Position numbers and translations under genes: made by a program. Shown one piece after another: positions 14,674 through 22,047 of a DNA stretch of 64,000 bases. The first letter of the stretch is position 1, and every line of letters begins with the position of its first letter. The notes under the pieces are model-generated. The model was not told where the DNA came from. It did not search any database and worked only from the letters and a program-made list of their open reading frames with translations. This stretch comes from Chloroflexi bacterium CSP1-4 (GTDB taxonomy: Bacteria > Chloroflexota > Limnocylindria > Limnocylindrales > CSP1-4), in NCBI GenBank assembly GCA_001443375.1, contig LDXM01000007.1:1-64000 (forward strand), given 5' to 3'.

Positions 14674-17112
14674 ATGGCCGCCGGACGCCTCGTCGAGCTC
14701 GCGGTCGACGTGGCGGGTGCCGCCGGAGGCCGGACCTACACCTACCACGTGCCGGAGCGCCTGGCCGACCTCGTCGTGGGCGAGGCGGTGATGGTGGAGT
14801 TCGGTCGACGGCAGGTGCTGGCCATCGTCGTCGGAGAGGTGGAGGCGTCACCGGCGAACGTGGCCACGAAACCGGTCCTCGAGCGCGTGCGCAGCGACGG
14901 ACCCCTCCTGCCGCCGCTGCAGCTGGCCCTCGCGCGCCACGTCGCGGGACACTACCTCGCTCCCGCCGCGCTCGTCGTCCGCGCCATGCTGCCGCCGGGC
15001 ATGCTGGAACGGCTGGAGCTGGTGAGCGGGTGGATCGGCGCGACGCCGCCCCCCGCGGACGACACCGTGCTGTCTCGGATCGCCGCGTCCGGTCCGGTCG
15101 GCATCGCCGTGCGGGGCCTCGTGGGGGAGGGGAACCGGGCGGCGCTGCTGCGGCGCCTGCACGCCGAGGCGGCCGCCGGACGCATTTCGCTGGAGTGGCA
15201 GCTGCGGCCGCCCGACGTGCGCCGGCGTTACGAGCGACGTGCCCGCCTCACCGACCGCGGCCGGGAGGTGGCCGAATTCCTCGCCGCCGGGGAGCGCCCA
15301 CCCGGACGACCGCTCGGCCACCGGCAGACGGCCCTCCTGACCGAGCTCGCGACGCTCGCGTCGGGGGCCTCGGCAGCCACCGCCGCCCTCGCCGAACGGC
15401 ATGGTGCCGGCGGCCTGGCCGGGCTGGTGCGCCGCGGCGATGTGGAGCTGCACACCGTCGTCGTGGAGCGGCGTCCGCTGGCGGGGCGCGAGCGCGAGGT
15501 GCGGGCCATCCCCGAGACGGCGGATCTCGCGCCCGACCAGGTGGCTGCGGCCGAGGCGATCGTGGCGGCCGTGCGCGGAAGGAGCCCAGAGGCGTTCCTG
15601 CTCGAGGGCGTGACCGCCTCGGGCAAGACGGCCGTGTACGTGACGGCCATCGCGGCCGCGCTCGGGGCGGGACGCGGTGCGCTCGTGCTCGTGCCCGAGA
15701 TCGCCCTCGCGGCGCCCCTGCTCGATCGGTTGCGCACGGAGCTGCATACGGACGTGGCCATCCTGCACAGCGGCCTCGGCGACGGCGAGCGCGCCGACGA
15801 ATGGCAGCGCATCCGGGCCGGTGGAGCAACGGTCGTGGTGGGCACGCGGCTGGCGGTCCTCGCGCCCCTCGCCGACCCGGGTGTCGTGGTCGTCGACGAG
15901 GAGCACGACCCCGGCTACAAGTCCGACCGGACGCCGCGCTACCAGGCCCGCGATCTCGCCCTTGTGCTGGGCCGCCTGGCCGCCGCGCCCGTCGTCCTGG
16001 GCAGCGCCACGCCCGATGTCGCCAGCGTCGGCCGGGCCGAGGCCGGGGAGTTCCGCCGCCTCGCGCTGCCGGAGCGCGTCGCCGGCCGTGCCGCGGCGGT
16101 CGAGGTCGTCGACCTGCGGGCGGAGCTCGCGGCCGGCAATCGATCGCTGCTCTCCCGTCCCTTGGCCGACGCGCTGGGCAGCCTCGACACGGCCGTCGGG
16201 GAGCGCGCCATCCTCGTCCTCAACCGTCGGGGCAGCGCCAGCGTCGTCCTCTGCCGCGATTGCGGATACGTCCAGGTCTGCCCCGAGTGCCGTCGGCCCC
16301 TCGTCTTCCACGCCGTGGGCATGGCCCTGCGCTGCCATCACTGCGGCGCGACCGCGCCGCCTGCATCGCGCTGCCCGGCCTGCGCCTCCCCCCGCATCCG
16401 CTATCTCGGCGGCGGCACCGAGCGCCTCGAGCGCGAGGTCGCCGAGCGCTTCCCCCTTCTGCGGGTGGGCCGGCTCGACCGCGACGTGGTCGAGCGCAAG
16501 GGCGCCGCCGAGCTGGTCGTGGACGCCTTCACCGACGGCGCGATCGACGTGCTGGTGGGCACGAGCCTCGTCACCAAGGGCCTCGACGTGCCGGGCGTGA
16601 CGCTGGTCGGCGTCGTCTCCGCCGACATCGCCCTGAGCCTGCCCGACGAGCGCGCCGCAGAGCGGACGTACCAGCTCCTGCGGCAGGCGATCGGGCGGGC
16701 GGGCCGCGGCGACCGCGCCGGACGCGCCATCGTGCAGACGTACCTGCCGGAGCACCCGGTCATCCGCGCCGTGGCCTCGGGCGATGCGTCGGTCTTCTAC
16801 CGGGAGGAGCTGGCTGCCCGACGTGCCTTCGGCTCTCCGCCCTTCGGTGCGCTGGTGAAGCTCACCGTCGCGCTGGAGGATCGAGCGGCCACCGAGGCCG
16901 AGGGCCGGCGCCTGGCGAGCGCACTCCGCGAGCGCGCCGCGGCCGCCGGGAGCGACACCGTGGTCCTCGGGCCCGCACCGGCCTACATCGCCCGCCGGGC
17001 AGGGCGCTGGCGGTTCCACCTGGTCCTGCGCGGCCGCGATCCGTTGGCCACGCTGGGCGGCGACCCGGGCCCGCCATGGAGCGTGGACGTCGACCCCGAG
17101 AGCCTGCTCTGA
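14674..17112 (+). CDS. priA: Primosomal protein N' (PriA replication-restart helicase)
   Basis: A superfamily 2 DNA helicase that reloads the replisome at stalled forks. The 812-aa protein starts with the 3'-DNA-binding domain (TYTYHVPERLADL). Then come Walker A GVTASGKT (canonical GVTGSGKT), the DEAH-type box DEEHDPGYK, and the GSATPD motif. A zinc region follows with paired cysteines (CRDCGYVQVCPEC, CHHCG, CPAC), then GTSLVTKGLDVPGV and QAIGRAGRGDR. All helicase motifs are present. ATG 14674 was chosen because homology starts there; the track ORF from 14287 is an upstream frame extension through gmk. It ends the lspA-rluD-gmk-priA unit. Confidence 0.95.
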   Translation: MAAGRLVELAVDVAGAAGGRTYTYHVPERLADLVVGEAVMVEFGRRQVLAIVVGEVEASPANVATKPVLERVRSDGPLLPPLQLALARHVAGHYLAPAALVVRAMLPPGMLERLELVSGWIGATPPPADDTVLSRIAASGPVGIAVRGLVGEGNRAALLRRLHAEAAAGRISLEWQLRPPDVRRRYERRARLTDRGREVAEFLAAGERPPGRPLGHRQTALLTELATLASGASAATAALAERHGAGGLAGLVRRGDVELHTVVVERRPLAGREREVRAIPETADLAPDQVAAAEAIVAAVRGRSPEAFLLEGVTASGKTAVYVTAIAAALGAGRGALVLVPEIALAAPLLDRLRTELHTDVAILHSGLGDGERADEWQRIRAGGATVVVGTRLAVLAPLADPGVVVVDEEHDPGYKSDRTPRYQARDLALVLGRLAAAPVVLGSATPDVASVGRAEAGEFRRLALPERVAGRAAAVEVVDLRAELAAGNRSLLSRPLADALGSLDTAVGERAILVLNRRGSASVVLCRDCGYVQVCPECRRPLVFHAVGMALRCHHCGATAPPASRCPACASPRIRYLGGGTERLEREVAERFPLLRVGRLDRDVVERKGAAELVVDAFTDGAIDVLVGTSLVTKGLDVPGVTLVGVVSADIALSLPDERAAERTYQLLRQAIGRAGRGDRAGRAIVQTYLPEHPVIRAVASGDASVFYREELAARRAFGSPPFGALVKLTVALEDRAATEAEGRRLASALRERAAAAGSDTVVLGPAPAYIARRAGRWRFHLVLRGRDPLATLGGDPGPPWSVDVDPESLL

Positions 17113-17125
17113 GCGCGGTTCGCCC

Positions 17126-17131
17126 TATACT
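17126..17131 (+). promoter_or_regulatory. -10 box giving a leaderless def transcript
   Basis: TATACT sits 13 nt after the priA stop and is followed by exactly 7 nt (CCCGGCC) and ATG 17139. It has the same hexamer and spacing as ilvE and no ribosome-binding site. Confidence 0.6.
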
Positions 17132-17138
17132 CCCGGCC

Positions 17139-17657
17139 ATGAGCGTCCGCCCCATCGTCACCCTCGGCGACCCGCGCCTGCGCCTCAAGGGCCAGCCCGT
17201 GGACAGCTTCGGCAAGTACCTCCACGAGCTGCTCGACGACCTGACCGAGACGATGCGCAACGCGCCGGGCGTGGGGCTGGCCGCGCCGCAACTGGGCGAG
17301 GCGCTGCAGGCGTGCGTCGTCGAGATCGAGGATCGGCTTCACGAGCTGGTCAACCCGCGGATCGTCCGCGCCGACGGCGACGATCGCGACCTGGAGGGCT
17401 GCCTCTCGATCCCGGGCTACGTGGCCTACGTGACGCGCCGCGAGAAGGTCTGGGTGGTCGCGCAGAACCGCTTCGGGCGGAAGATCCGGGTGGCCGGCAG
17501 CGGCCTCCTCTCGCGGGCCCTGCAGCACGAGCTGGACCATCTCGAGGGCAAGCTCTACATCGACTACCTGGGCTCCCTCGAGGACCTGATCCCGGTGGCG
17601 CAGGCGCGGGCCGGCGACGACGTGGCGGCCGAGGAGCCCTCGCCGCTGCTCGCGTGA
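17139..17657 (+). CDS. def: Peptide deformylase
   Basis: A metallo-hydrolase that removes the N-formyl group from nascent proteins. The 172-aa protein has all three motifs: GVGLAAPQLG (residues about 45-54), EGCLSIPG, and QHELDHLEG, whose Cys and two His bind the metal and whose Glu is catalytic. A C-terminal tail of about 25 residues is acidic and Ala-rich. It is immediately followed by fmt with a 4-nt overlap, so the enzymes that add and remove the formyl group are coupled. The start is the leaderless ATG; the long track ORF from 14562 is a shadow. Confidence 0.97.
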   Translation: MSVRPIVTLGDPRLRLKGQPVDSFGKYLHELLDDLTETMRNAPGVGLAAPQLGEALQACVVEIEDRLHELVNPRIVRADGDDRDLEGCLSIPGYVAYVTRREKVWVVAQNRFGRKIRVAGSGLLSRALQHELDHLEGKLYIDYLGSLEDLIPVAQARAGDDVAAEEPSPLLA

Positions 17658-18607
17658 CCGTCCGGCGTCGCGCCGTCTTCCTCGGCAGCGGCGCCTTCGC
17701 GGTCCCCGTCCTCGACGCGCTCGCCGTGGCTCCCGAGGTCACGCTGGTCGGGGTGGTCACGGCGCCGCCCCGACGAGCCGGCCGCGGGCACCGGCAGACC
17801 GAATCGCTCGTCAGCGTCGAGGCTGGCCGGCTGGGCCTGCGGACGCTTGCGCCGGAGCGCCTGCGGACGCCCGAGTCCGTCGCGGCGGTGGTCGCCCTTG
17901 CGCCCGAGCTGCTGGTGCTGGCCGACTACGGGCAGTTGGTGCCTCCTACGCTCCTCGACGTGCCCCGACACGGTGCGCTGAACCTCCATCCCTCGCTTCT
18001 GCCGCGGCACCGCGGGGCCGCGCCGATCCCGGCGGCCATCCTCGCCGGCGACATCGAGACCGGCGTCACGCTGATGCGGATGGACGCGGGGCTCGACAGC
18101 GGGCCGATCGTCGCCCAGCGACGGATCCCCTTGAACGGCCGCGAGACGGCCCCGCAGCTGGAGGCGGCGCTCGCCGTCATCGCGGCGGAGCTGCTGGCGA
18201 CCTCGCTGCGCGGCTGGCTCGCCGGGGAGCTGCCAGCGCAGGCGCAGCCCGCCGAGGGAGCCACGCTGACGCGCCCGCTGCGCCGGGAGGACGGGCGCCT
18301 GGATCCGCACCTGCCGGGCGCGGAGCTGGAGCGCCGGGTGCGTGCCCTGCAGCCCTGGCCGGGCACCTTCGCCGAGACCGACGCGGGACGGCTCATCGTG
18401 TGGGCCGCGCAGCCGGTCCCGGGGCCGGCCGCGGAGCCCGGCGCCATCGTCGCGGACGGCGATAGCCTGGCGCTCGGCGTGGCCGACGGCACGCTGCGCC
18501 TGCTGAAGGTCCAGCTCGCCGGTGGCCGGCGCATGAGCGGGGCGGAGCTGCGTCGCGGTCACCCCGACCTTGCCGGAAGCCGCATCCACGTGTCGGCGCT
18601 AGGATGA
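17654..18607 (+). CDS. fmt: Methionyl-tRNA formyltransferase
   Basis: Formylates the initiator Met-tRNA from 10-formyltetrahydrofolate. The 317-aa protein has an N-terminal Rossmann-like domain (VFLGSGAFAVPVLDAL), the catalytic block LNLHPSLLPRHRGAAPIPAAI, GVTLMRMDAGLDSGPI, and a C-terminal barrel domain (GRLDPHLPGAELERRVRAL) that binds the tRNA. The usual folate-pocket SLLP motif is intact. GTG 17654 forms a GTGA overlap with the def stop. Its own stop overlaps the rlmN start. Confidence 0.95.
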   Translation: MTVRRRAVFLGSGAFAVPVLDALAVAPEVTLVGVVTAPPRRAGRGHRQTESLVSVEAGRLGLRTLAPERLRTPESVAAVVALAPELLVLADYGQLVPPTLLDVPRHGALNLHPSLLPRHRGAAPIPAAILAGDIETGVTLMRMDAGLDSGPIVAQRRIPLNGRETAPQLEAALAVIAAELLATSLRGWLAGELPAQAQPAEGATLTRPLRREDGRLDPHLPGAELERRVRALQPWPGTFAETDAGRLIVWAAQPVPGPAAEPGAIVADGDSLALGVADGTLRLLKVQLAGGRRMSGAELRRGHPDLAGSRIHVSALG

Positions 18608-19824
18608 GGCTCCTCATGCCGGCCGACACCCTCTCCTCGATCTCCGCCGGGGCGTTGCTGGCCATGCCGCGAGCGGGCGCCCGCGATACGCGTCCCGGTC
18701 TCGCCGGGATGGACCCGGACGCCCTGGCCGCGTGGATGCTCGAGCGAGGCGAGGCCGCCTACCGCGCCCGCCAGGTGGCCGACTTCCTGTGGGACCGGGG
18801 TGCCGTCTCCTTCGAGCAGATGCGCACGCTGCCCGCCGTTCTCCGAGACGGGCTCGAGGCAGCGTTCCGCGCGGATACGCTCGTGGAGACCACCGTGCTC
18901 CCGGCCGACGCGGGCCTGACCGAGAAGGCCCTCCACCGGCTCGACGACGGCCGCCTGGTGGAGTCCGTGCTGATGCGCTATCCGGCCCGGGACGGGCTGC
19001 GCGAGCGGAACACCGTGTGCATCTCCAGCCAGGCGGGCTGTGCGGTGGGTTGTCCCTTCTGCGCCACGGGCGAGCTGGGCTTCCTGCGTGACCTGGAGAC
19101 GGCCGAGATCGCCGACCAGGTGCGCTTCTGGCGCCGGCGCCTGGCGCCGCTGGGGGACCGCGTCACCAACGTCGTCTTCATGGGCATGGGCGAGCCGCTG
19201 CTCAACGTCGAGCGGGTCCTGGCCGCAGCGGCAGCGCTCAGTGACCGGCGCCGCTTCGGCCTGGGCGCCCGTCACATCACCCTCTCCACCAGCGGCGTCG
19301 TGCCCGGCATCGAGCGTCTCACAGCGCTGCGGCCGCAGTACACGCTGGCCGTCTCGCTGCACGCCGCGCGACCGGGCCTGCGCGACGTCCTCGTGCCGCT
19401 CAACCGACGCTACCCCGTGGGCGAGGTCGTGCGCGCGGCGACAGCCTATGCCGACGCCACCGGCCGGCGGATCAGCTACGAGGTCGTGTTGATCGATGGC
19501 ATCAACGACACGCCCCGCGACGCTGCCGAGATGGCCCGTCTCCTGCGCGGCCGCCTCGCCCACGTGAACCTGATCCCGATGAACCCGGTGGCGCACACGC
19601 CCTGGCGGCCCAGTCCTCCCGAACGGCTGGCCGCGTTCGCGGAGGTCCTGCGCGCGGCCGGCCTGGCCACGACGATTCGGCGCAACCGGGGCCTCGAGAT
19701 CGGCGCCGCGTGCGGTCAGCTGGCGGCCGAGCAGGCGGAGGCACCGACGCCCGCGGCGGTCGGTCGCCGCCGCGAACGCCTGGAGCGCGAGAGCGCGGCC
19801 GCACTCGCCGGAGGCGGCGCCTGA
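18604..19824 (+). CDS. rlmN: 23S rRNA/tRNA adenine-C2 methyltransferase (radical SAM)
   Basis: Methylates C2 of A2503 in 23S rRNA and A37 of some tRNAs. The 406-aa protein has an N-terminal helical domain (AYRARQVADFLW), the radical SAM cluster motif CAVGCPFC, VVFMGMGEPLLN, the HITLSTSG strand and the late RRNRGLEIGAACGQL containing the second catalytic cysteine. About 30 residues precede the conserved N-terminus. The start may be ATG 18604, which overlaps the fmt stop, or ATG 18616. Its final TGA overlaps rpe by one base. Confidence 0.94.
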   Translation: MRLLMPADTLSSISAGALLAMPRAGARDTRPGLAGMDPDALAAWMLERGEAAYRARQVADFLWDRGAVSFEQMRTLPAVLRDGLEAAFRADTLVETTVLPADAGLTEKALHRLDDGRLVESVLMRYPARDGLRERNTVCISSQAGCAVGCPFCATGELGFLRDLETAEIADQVRFWRRRLAPLGDRVTNVVFMGMGEPLLNVERVLAAAAALSDRRRFGLGARHITLSTSGVVPGIERLTALRPQYTLAVSLHAARPGLRDVLVPLNRRYPVGEVVRAATAYADATGRRISYEVVLIDGINDTPRDAAEMARLLRGRLAHVNLIPMNPVAHTPWRPSPPERLAAFAEVLRAAGLATTIRRNRGLEIGAACGQLAAEQAEAPTPAAVGRRRERLERESAAALAGGGA

Positions 19825-20747
19825 TGGCCGCGCCGATCATCGCCGCGAGCATCCTGACGGCAGACTTCGGCAACCTCTACCGGGTGGTCCGCAAGCTCGA
19901 GCGGGCGGGCGTGGATCGCATCCACCTCGACGTCATGGACGGGCACTTCGTGCCCAACCTCACCTTCGGACCGGACGTGACGGCCGCCATCCGGCGTCTG
20001 ACGGACCTGCCGCTGGATCTGCACCTGATGATCGCCCAGCCCTCGCTCTTCGTGGACAGCTTCCTGCGCGCCGGCGCGGATTCGATCACCTTCCACGTCG
20101 AGGCGCCGGAGCCGGAGCCGGCGAAGCGCGAGGCGCTCGAAGCGATCCGTGCTGAGCGGCGCAGGGCCGGCCTGGCCATCAGCCCCGGCACTCCGCTGGC
20201 GGCAGTCGAGCCCTATCGCGAGCTGCTCGACATCGTCATGGTCATGACCGTGGTCCCGGGAGCAGGCGGCCAGCGCTTCCTGCGCAACGAGGCCGTGAAG
20301 ATCGCCGAGGCCCGCTCACTTCTGGCCCGCGGCACGGGCCGCGGCGAGGTCCACGTGGACGGCGGTGTGAACCGCGAGACCGCGCTGGCGGCAGGCGGCT
20401 TCGGCGCGGACGTCCTCGTCGTCGGCTCGGCGCTCTTCCAGCGCGGCCACGACACGGCGCGCGAGGTGCAGCTCGTCCGCAGCCTGGTGGAGGAAGGGCG
20501 TCGGCGCGCCGACGACGGCCTCGACGCCGGGACGTCGGGGGAGTGGCGCGTGGTGGCCCAGCTCGGCCGGTCCGAGGCGGAGGAGCTGACGCGGCGGATG
20601 GAGGCGGCCGGCGTGGAGGCGATCCTGGTCCCCTCGTTCGGCAACGGCGAGGTCGGTGGCGGGGAGCGCATGGTGCTGGTGCCGGCGGCCGCCGAGTCTC
20701 GCGCGCGCCGGGCGATGGGCCTCGACGCAAGGGAGGACGAGCCTTGA
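19824..20747 (+). CDS. rpe: Ribulose-phosphate 3-epimerase with C-terminal DUF2007-like domain
   Basis: Interconverts ribulose 5-phosphate and xylulose 5-phosphate in the pentose phosphate pathway. Residues 1-225 are a complete TIM-barrel epimerase: IAASILTADFGNL, HLDVMDGHFVPNLTFGP, DLHLMI, VMTVVPGAGGQRF, and EVHVDGGVNRET, with the metal and catalytic Asp and His residues kept. The family usually ends near 220 aa, but this protein has 307. The extra 75 residues (about 232-307) begin GEWRVVAQLGRSEAEELTRRM, then VEAILVPSF and GERMVLVPAAAESRAR. That resembles the small DUF2007 putative signal-transducing fold; the match is by eye. ATG 19824 overlaps the rlmN stop. Confidence 0.93.
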   Translation: MAAPIIAASILTADFGNLYRVVRKLERAGVDRIHLDVMDGHFVPNLTFGPDVTAAIRRLTDLPLDLHLMIAQPSLFVDSFLRAGADSITFHVEAPEPEPAKREALEAIRAERRRAGLAISPGTPLAAVEPYRELLDIVMVMTVVPGAGGQRFLRNEAVKIAEARSLLARGTGRGEVHVDGGVNRETALAAGGFGADVLVVGSALFQRGHDTAREVQLVRSLVEEGRRRADDGLDAGTSGEWRVVAQLGRSEAEELTRRMEAAGVEAILVPSFGNGEVGGGERMVLVPAAAESRARRAMGLDAREDEP

Positions 20748-20785
20748 GCCCGTCGGCCGGCTCCTGTCAGGCGGCGGTCTGAGCC

Positions 20786-21232
20786 GTGCGCCTGCTGCTG
20801 CAACGGGTCGGGCGCGCAGCGGTCCTCGTCGACGGGGCCACCGTCGGTGAGATCGGCCCTGGCCTCGTCGTCTTCGTGGGCGTGGGGCACGACGACGGGC
20901 CGGCCACGGCCGACGCGTTCGCCGACAAGGTGGCCGACCTGCGCATCTTCCGGGACGCGGACGGCAAGACGAACCGGAGCCTCATCGACGTGGGCGGCGA
21001 GGCCCTCGTCATCAGCCAGTTCACGCTCTACGCCGACACGCGCAAGGGACGCCGGCCGTCGTTCCTCGACGCGGCGCCGCCCGACCTGGGGACCGCACTC
21101 TACGAACGCTTCGCCGACGCCCTGGCCGGCCGTGGCGTGCGCGTGGCCCGGGGCGTCTTCGGCGCGGAGATGATCGTCGAGCTGGCCAATGACGGACCGA
21201 TGACCATCTGGCTCGACTCGGCGGCCACCTGA
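20786..21232 (+). CDS. dtd: D-aminoacyl-tRNA deacylase
   Basis: Hydrolyses D-amino acids, and mischarged glycine or alanine, from tRNA. The 148-aa length is standard. The start MRLLLQRV, the catalytic threonine segment LVISQFTLYAD and the C-terminal NDGPMTIWL, carrying the Gly-cisPro motif, are all present. It begins with GTG 38 nt after rpe and is last in the def-to-dtd run. A strong hairpin follows its stop. Confidence 0.95.
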   Translation: MRLLLQRVGRAAVLVDGATVGEIGPGLVVFVGVGHDDGPATADAFADKVADLRIFRDADGKTNRSLIDVGGEALVISQFTLYADTRKGRRPSFLDAAPPDLGTALYERFADALAGRGVRVARGVFGAEMIVELANDGPMTIWLDSAAT

Positions 21233-21243
21233 GGGACACGGAA

Positions 21244-21298
21244 CGACCCGGGCGGCGCGCCCGGGTCGCTGGCGGGGAGGCCGGCCTTGCTGGCCGGC
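21244..21298. terminator. Tandem hairpins between dtd and convergent rpmB
   Basis: A perfect 10-bp stem (CGACCCGGGC, loop GGCGC, GCCCGGGTCG; 21244-21268) is followed by a 7-bp stem (GCCGGCC, TTGCT, GGCCGGC; 21280-21298). They fill the gap between two converging genes. Neither has a T tract, so if they terminate, intrinsic termination here does not depend on U runs, or they protect 3' ends. Confidence 0.55.
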
Positions 21299-21304
21299 GC
21301 CCGG

Positions 21305-21499
21305 TCAGGCGGTCTTGCGGGCCGTGCGCCGGCAGCGCGTGCAGACGAGCGCGACGACCTGCGTGCCGCCGCGCTCCAGGCGCAGGGGCTGGAGGTTCGG
21401 CTGGTAGCGGCGGTGTGCGCGGACGCGGTTCATGCCGACCGATTGGGCGTTGAAGCCGCCCATCGAGACCTTGCCGCAGAGGGCGCAGGAGCGGGCCAT
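21305..21499 (-). CDS. rpmB: 50S ribosomal protein L28 (zinc-ligand form)
   Basis: A 64-aa large-subunit protein. MARSCALCGKVSMGGFNAQSV gives the L28 start with its CxxC, followed by RRYQPNLQPLRL and a second CxxC in VCTRCRRT. Four cysteines make this the zinc-binding form. It is a lone gene, as rpmB often is, divergent from the Asp23-like gene across a shared promoter and convergent with dtd. A GAGG box precedes the ATG. Confidence 0.95.
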   Translation of the reverse strand: MARSCALCGKVSMGGFNAQSVGMNRVRAHRRYQPNLQPLRLERGGTQVVALVCTRCRRTARKTA

Positions 21500-21557
21500 G
21501 GGACCTCGTTCGTTGGCGGATCGGGGGTGTGGCCCACGCTCGGGCCGGACGGCTGGG

Positions 21558-21564
21558 TACTATA
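21558..21564. promoter_or_regulatory. Shared bidirectional -10 element for rpmB and the Asp23-FakA run
   Basis: GGTACTATAGC reads as TACTAT on the plus strand (21558-21563) and TATAGT on the minus strand (21564-21559), so two -10 boxes overlap almost completely. Leaders would be about 46 nt to the plus gene at 21616, which has AAGGAG, and about 52 nt to rpmB. It is the only AT-rich stretch in the intergenic region. Confidence 0.5.
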
Positions 21565-21615
21565 GCATGCGCCGCACGCCCGGCCGGGCGGAGGGCCAGG
21601 AAGGAGTCGCAGCAG

Positions 21616-22047
21616 GTGGCCGATGAGCCGGTGCCCGGGCGCGGGCTCGTGACGCGTCGGGCCGTGGGCGAGATCGCACGACGGGCGGCCATCGGGTCGT
21701 ACGGCGTGGTCGCCGTGAGTGGCCCGCGTCCGTGGCACACCGCCCTGGCGTGGATCGGCCGCGCGACGCCCGGCGTGCGCGTCAGGCTTGGTCCGCCTCT
21801 GCGGATCGACCTGTATCTGGGCATCGCCCGCGGCGTGCCCGTCGCGGAGGTGGCGCGCAACGTCGACACGGCGGTGCGCTACGCCGTCCGCCAGGCGGTC
21901 GGGCGGGATGTGGACGAGCTGGCCATCCACGTCGACCGGTTAGGCCTGGCCTCCACGCGGCGTCCGGCGGCGGACGAGCCTCCGGTGGCGGCGATGGACG
22001 AGACGACGGCCGAGACGACGGAGACGGTGGAGACGGCGAGGCAGTGA
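21616..22047 (+). CDS. Asp23/Gls24 family envelope-stress protein
   Basis: A 143-aa YloU-like protein. The conserved core runs from VTRRAVGEIARRAA through YGVVAVSG, then RIDLYLGIARGVPVAEVARNVDTAVRYAV. Family members associate with the membrane or envelope, and in Firmicutes the gene sits before the FakA homologue as here. The C-terminal 30 residues are a Thr/Glu-rich disordered tail. GTG 21616 has AAGGAG about 9 nt upstream; the track start at 21529 precedes the promoter and is not used. The next gene overlaps its stop by 4 nt. A shorter paralogue lies at 29568. Confidence 0.85.
   Translation: MADEPVPGRGLVTRRAVGEIARRAAIGSYGVVAVSGPRPWHTALAWIGRATPGVRVRLGPPLRIDLYLGIARGVPVAEVARNVDTAVRYAVRQAVGRDVDELAIHVDRLGLASTRRPAADEPPVAAMDETTAETTETVETARQ

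Noticed and set aside
14848-17019. 723-aa minus-strand ORF opposite priA
   Set aside because: Shadow frame; priA has every helicase motif on the plus strand.
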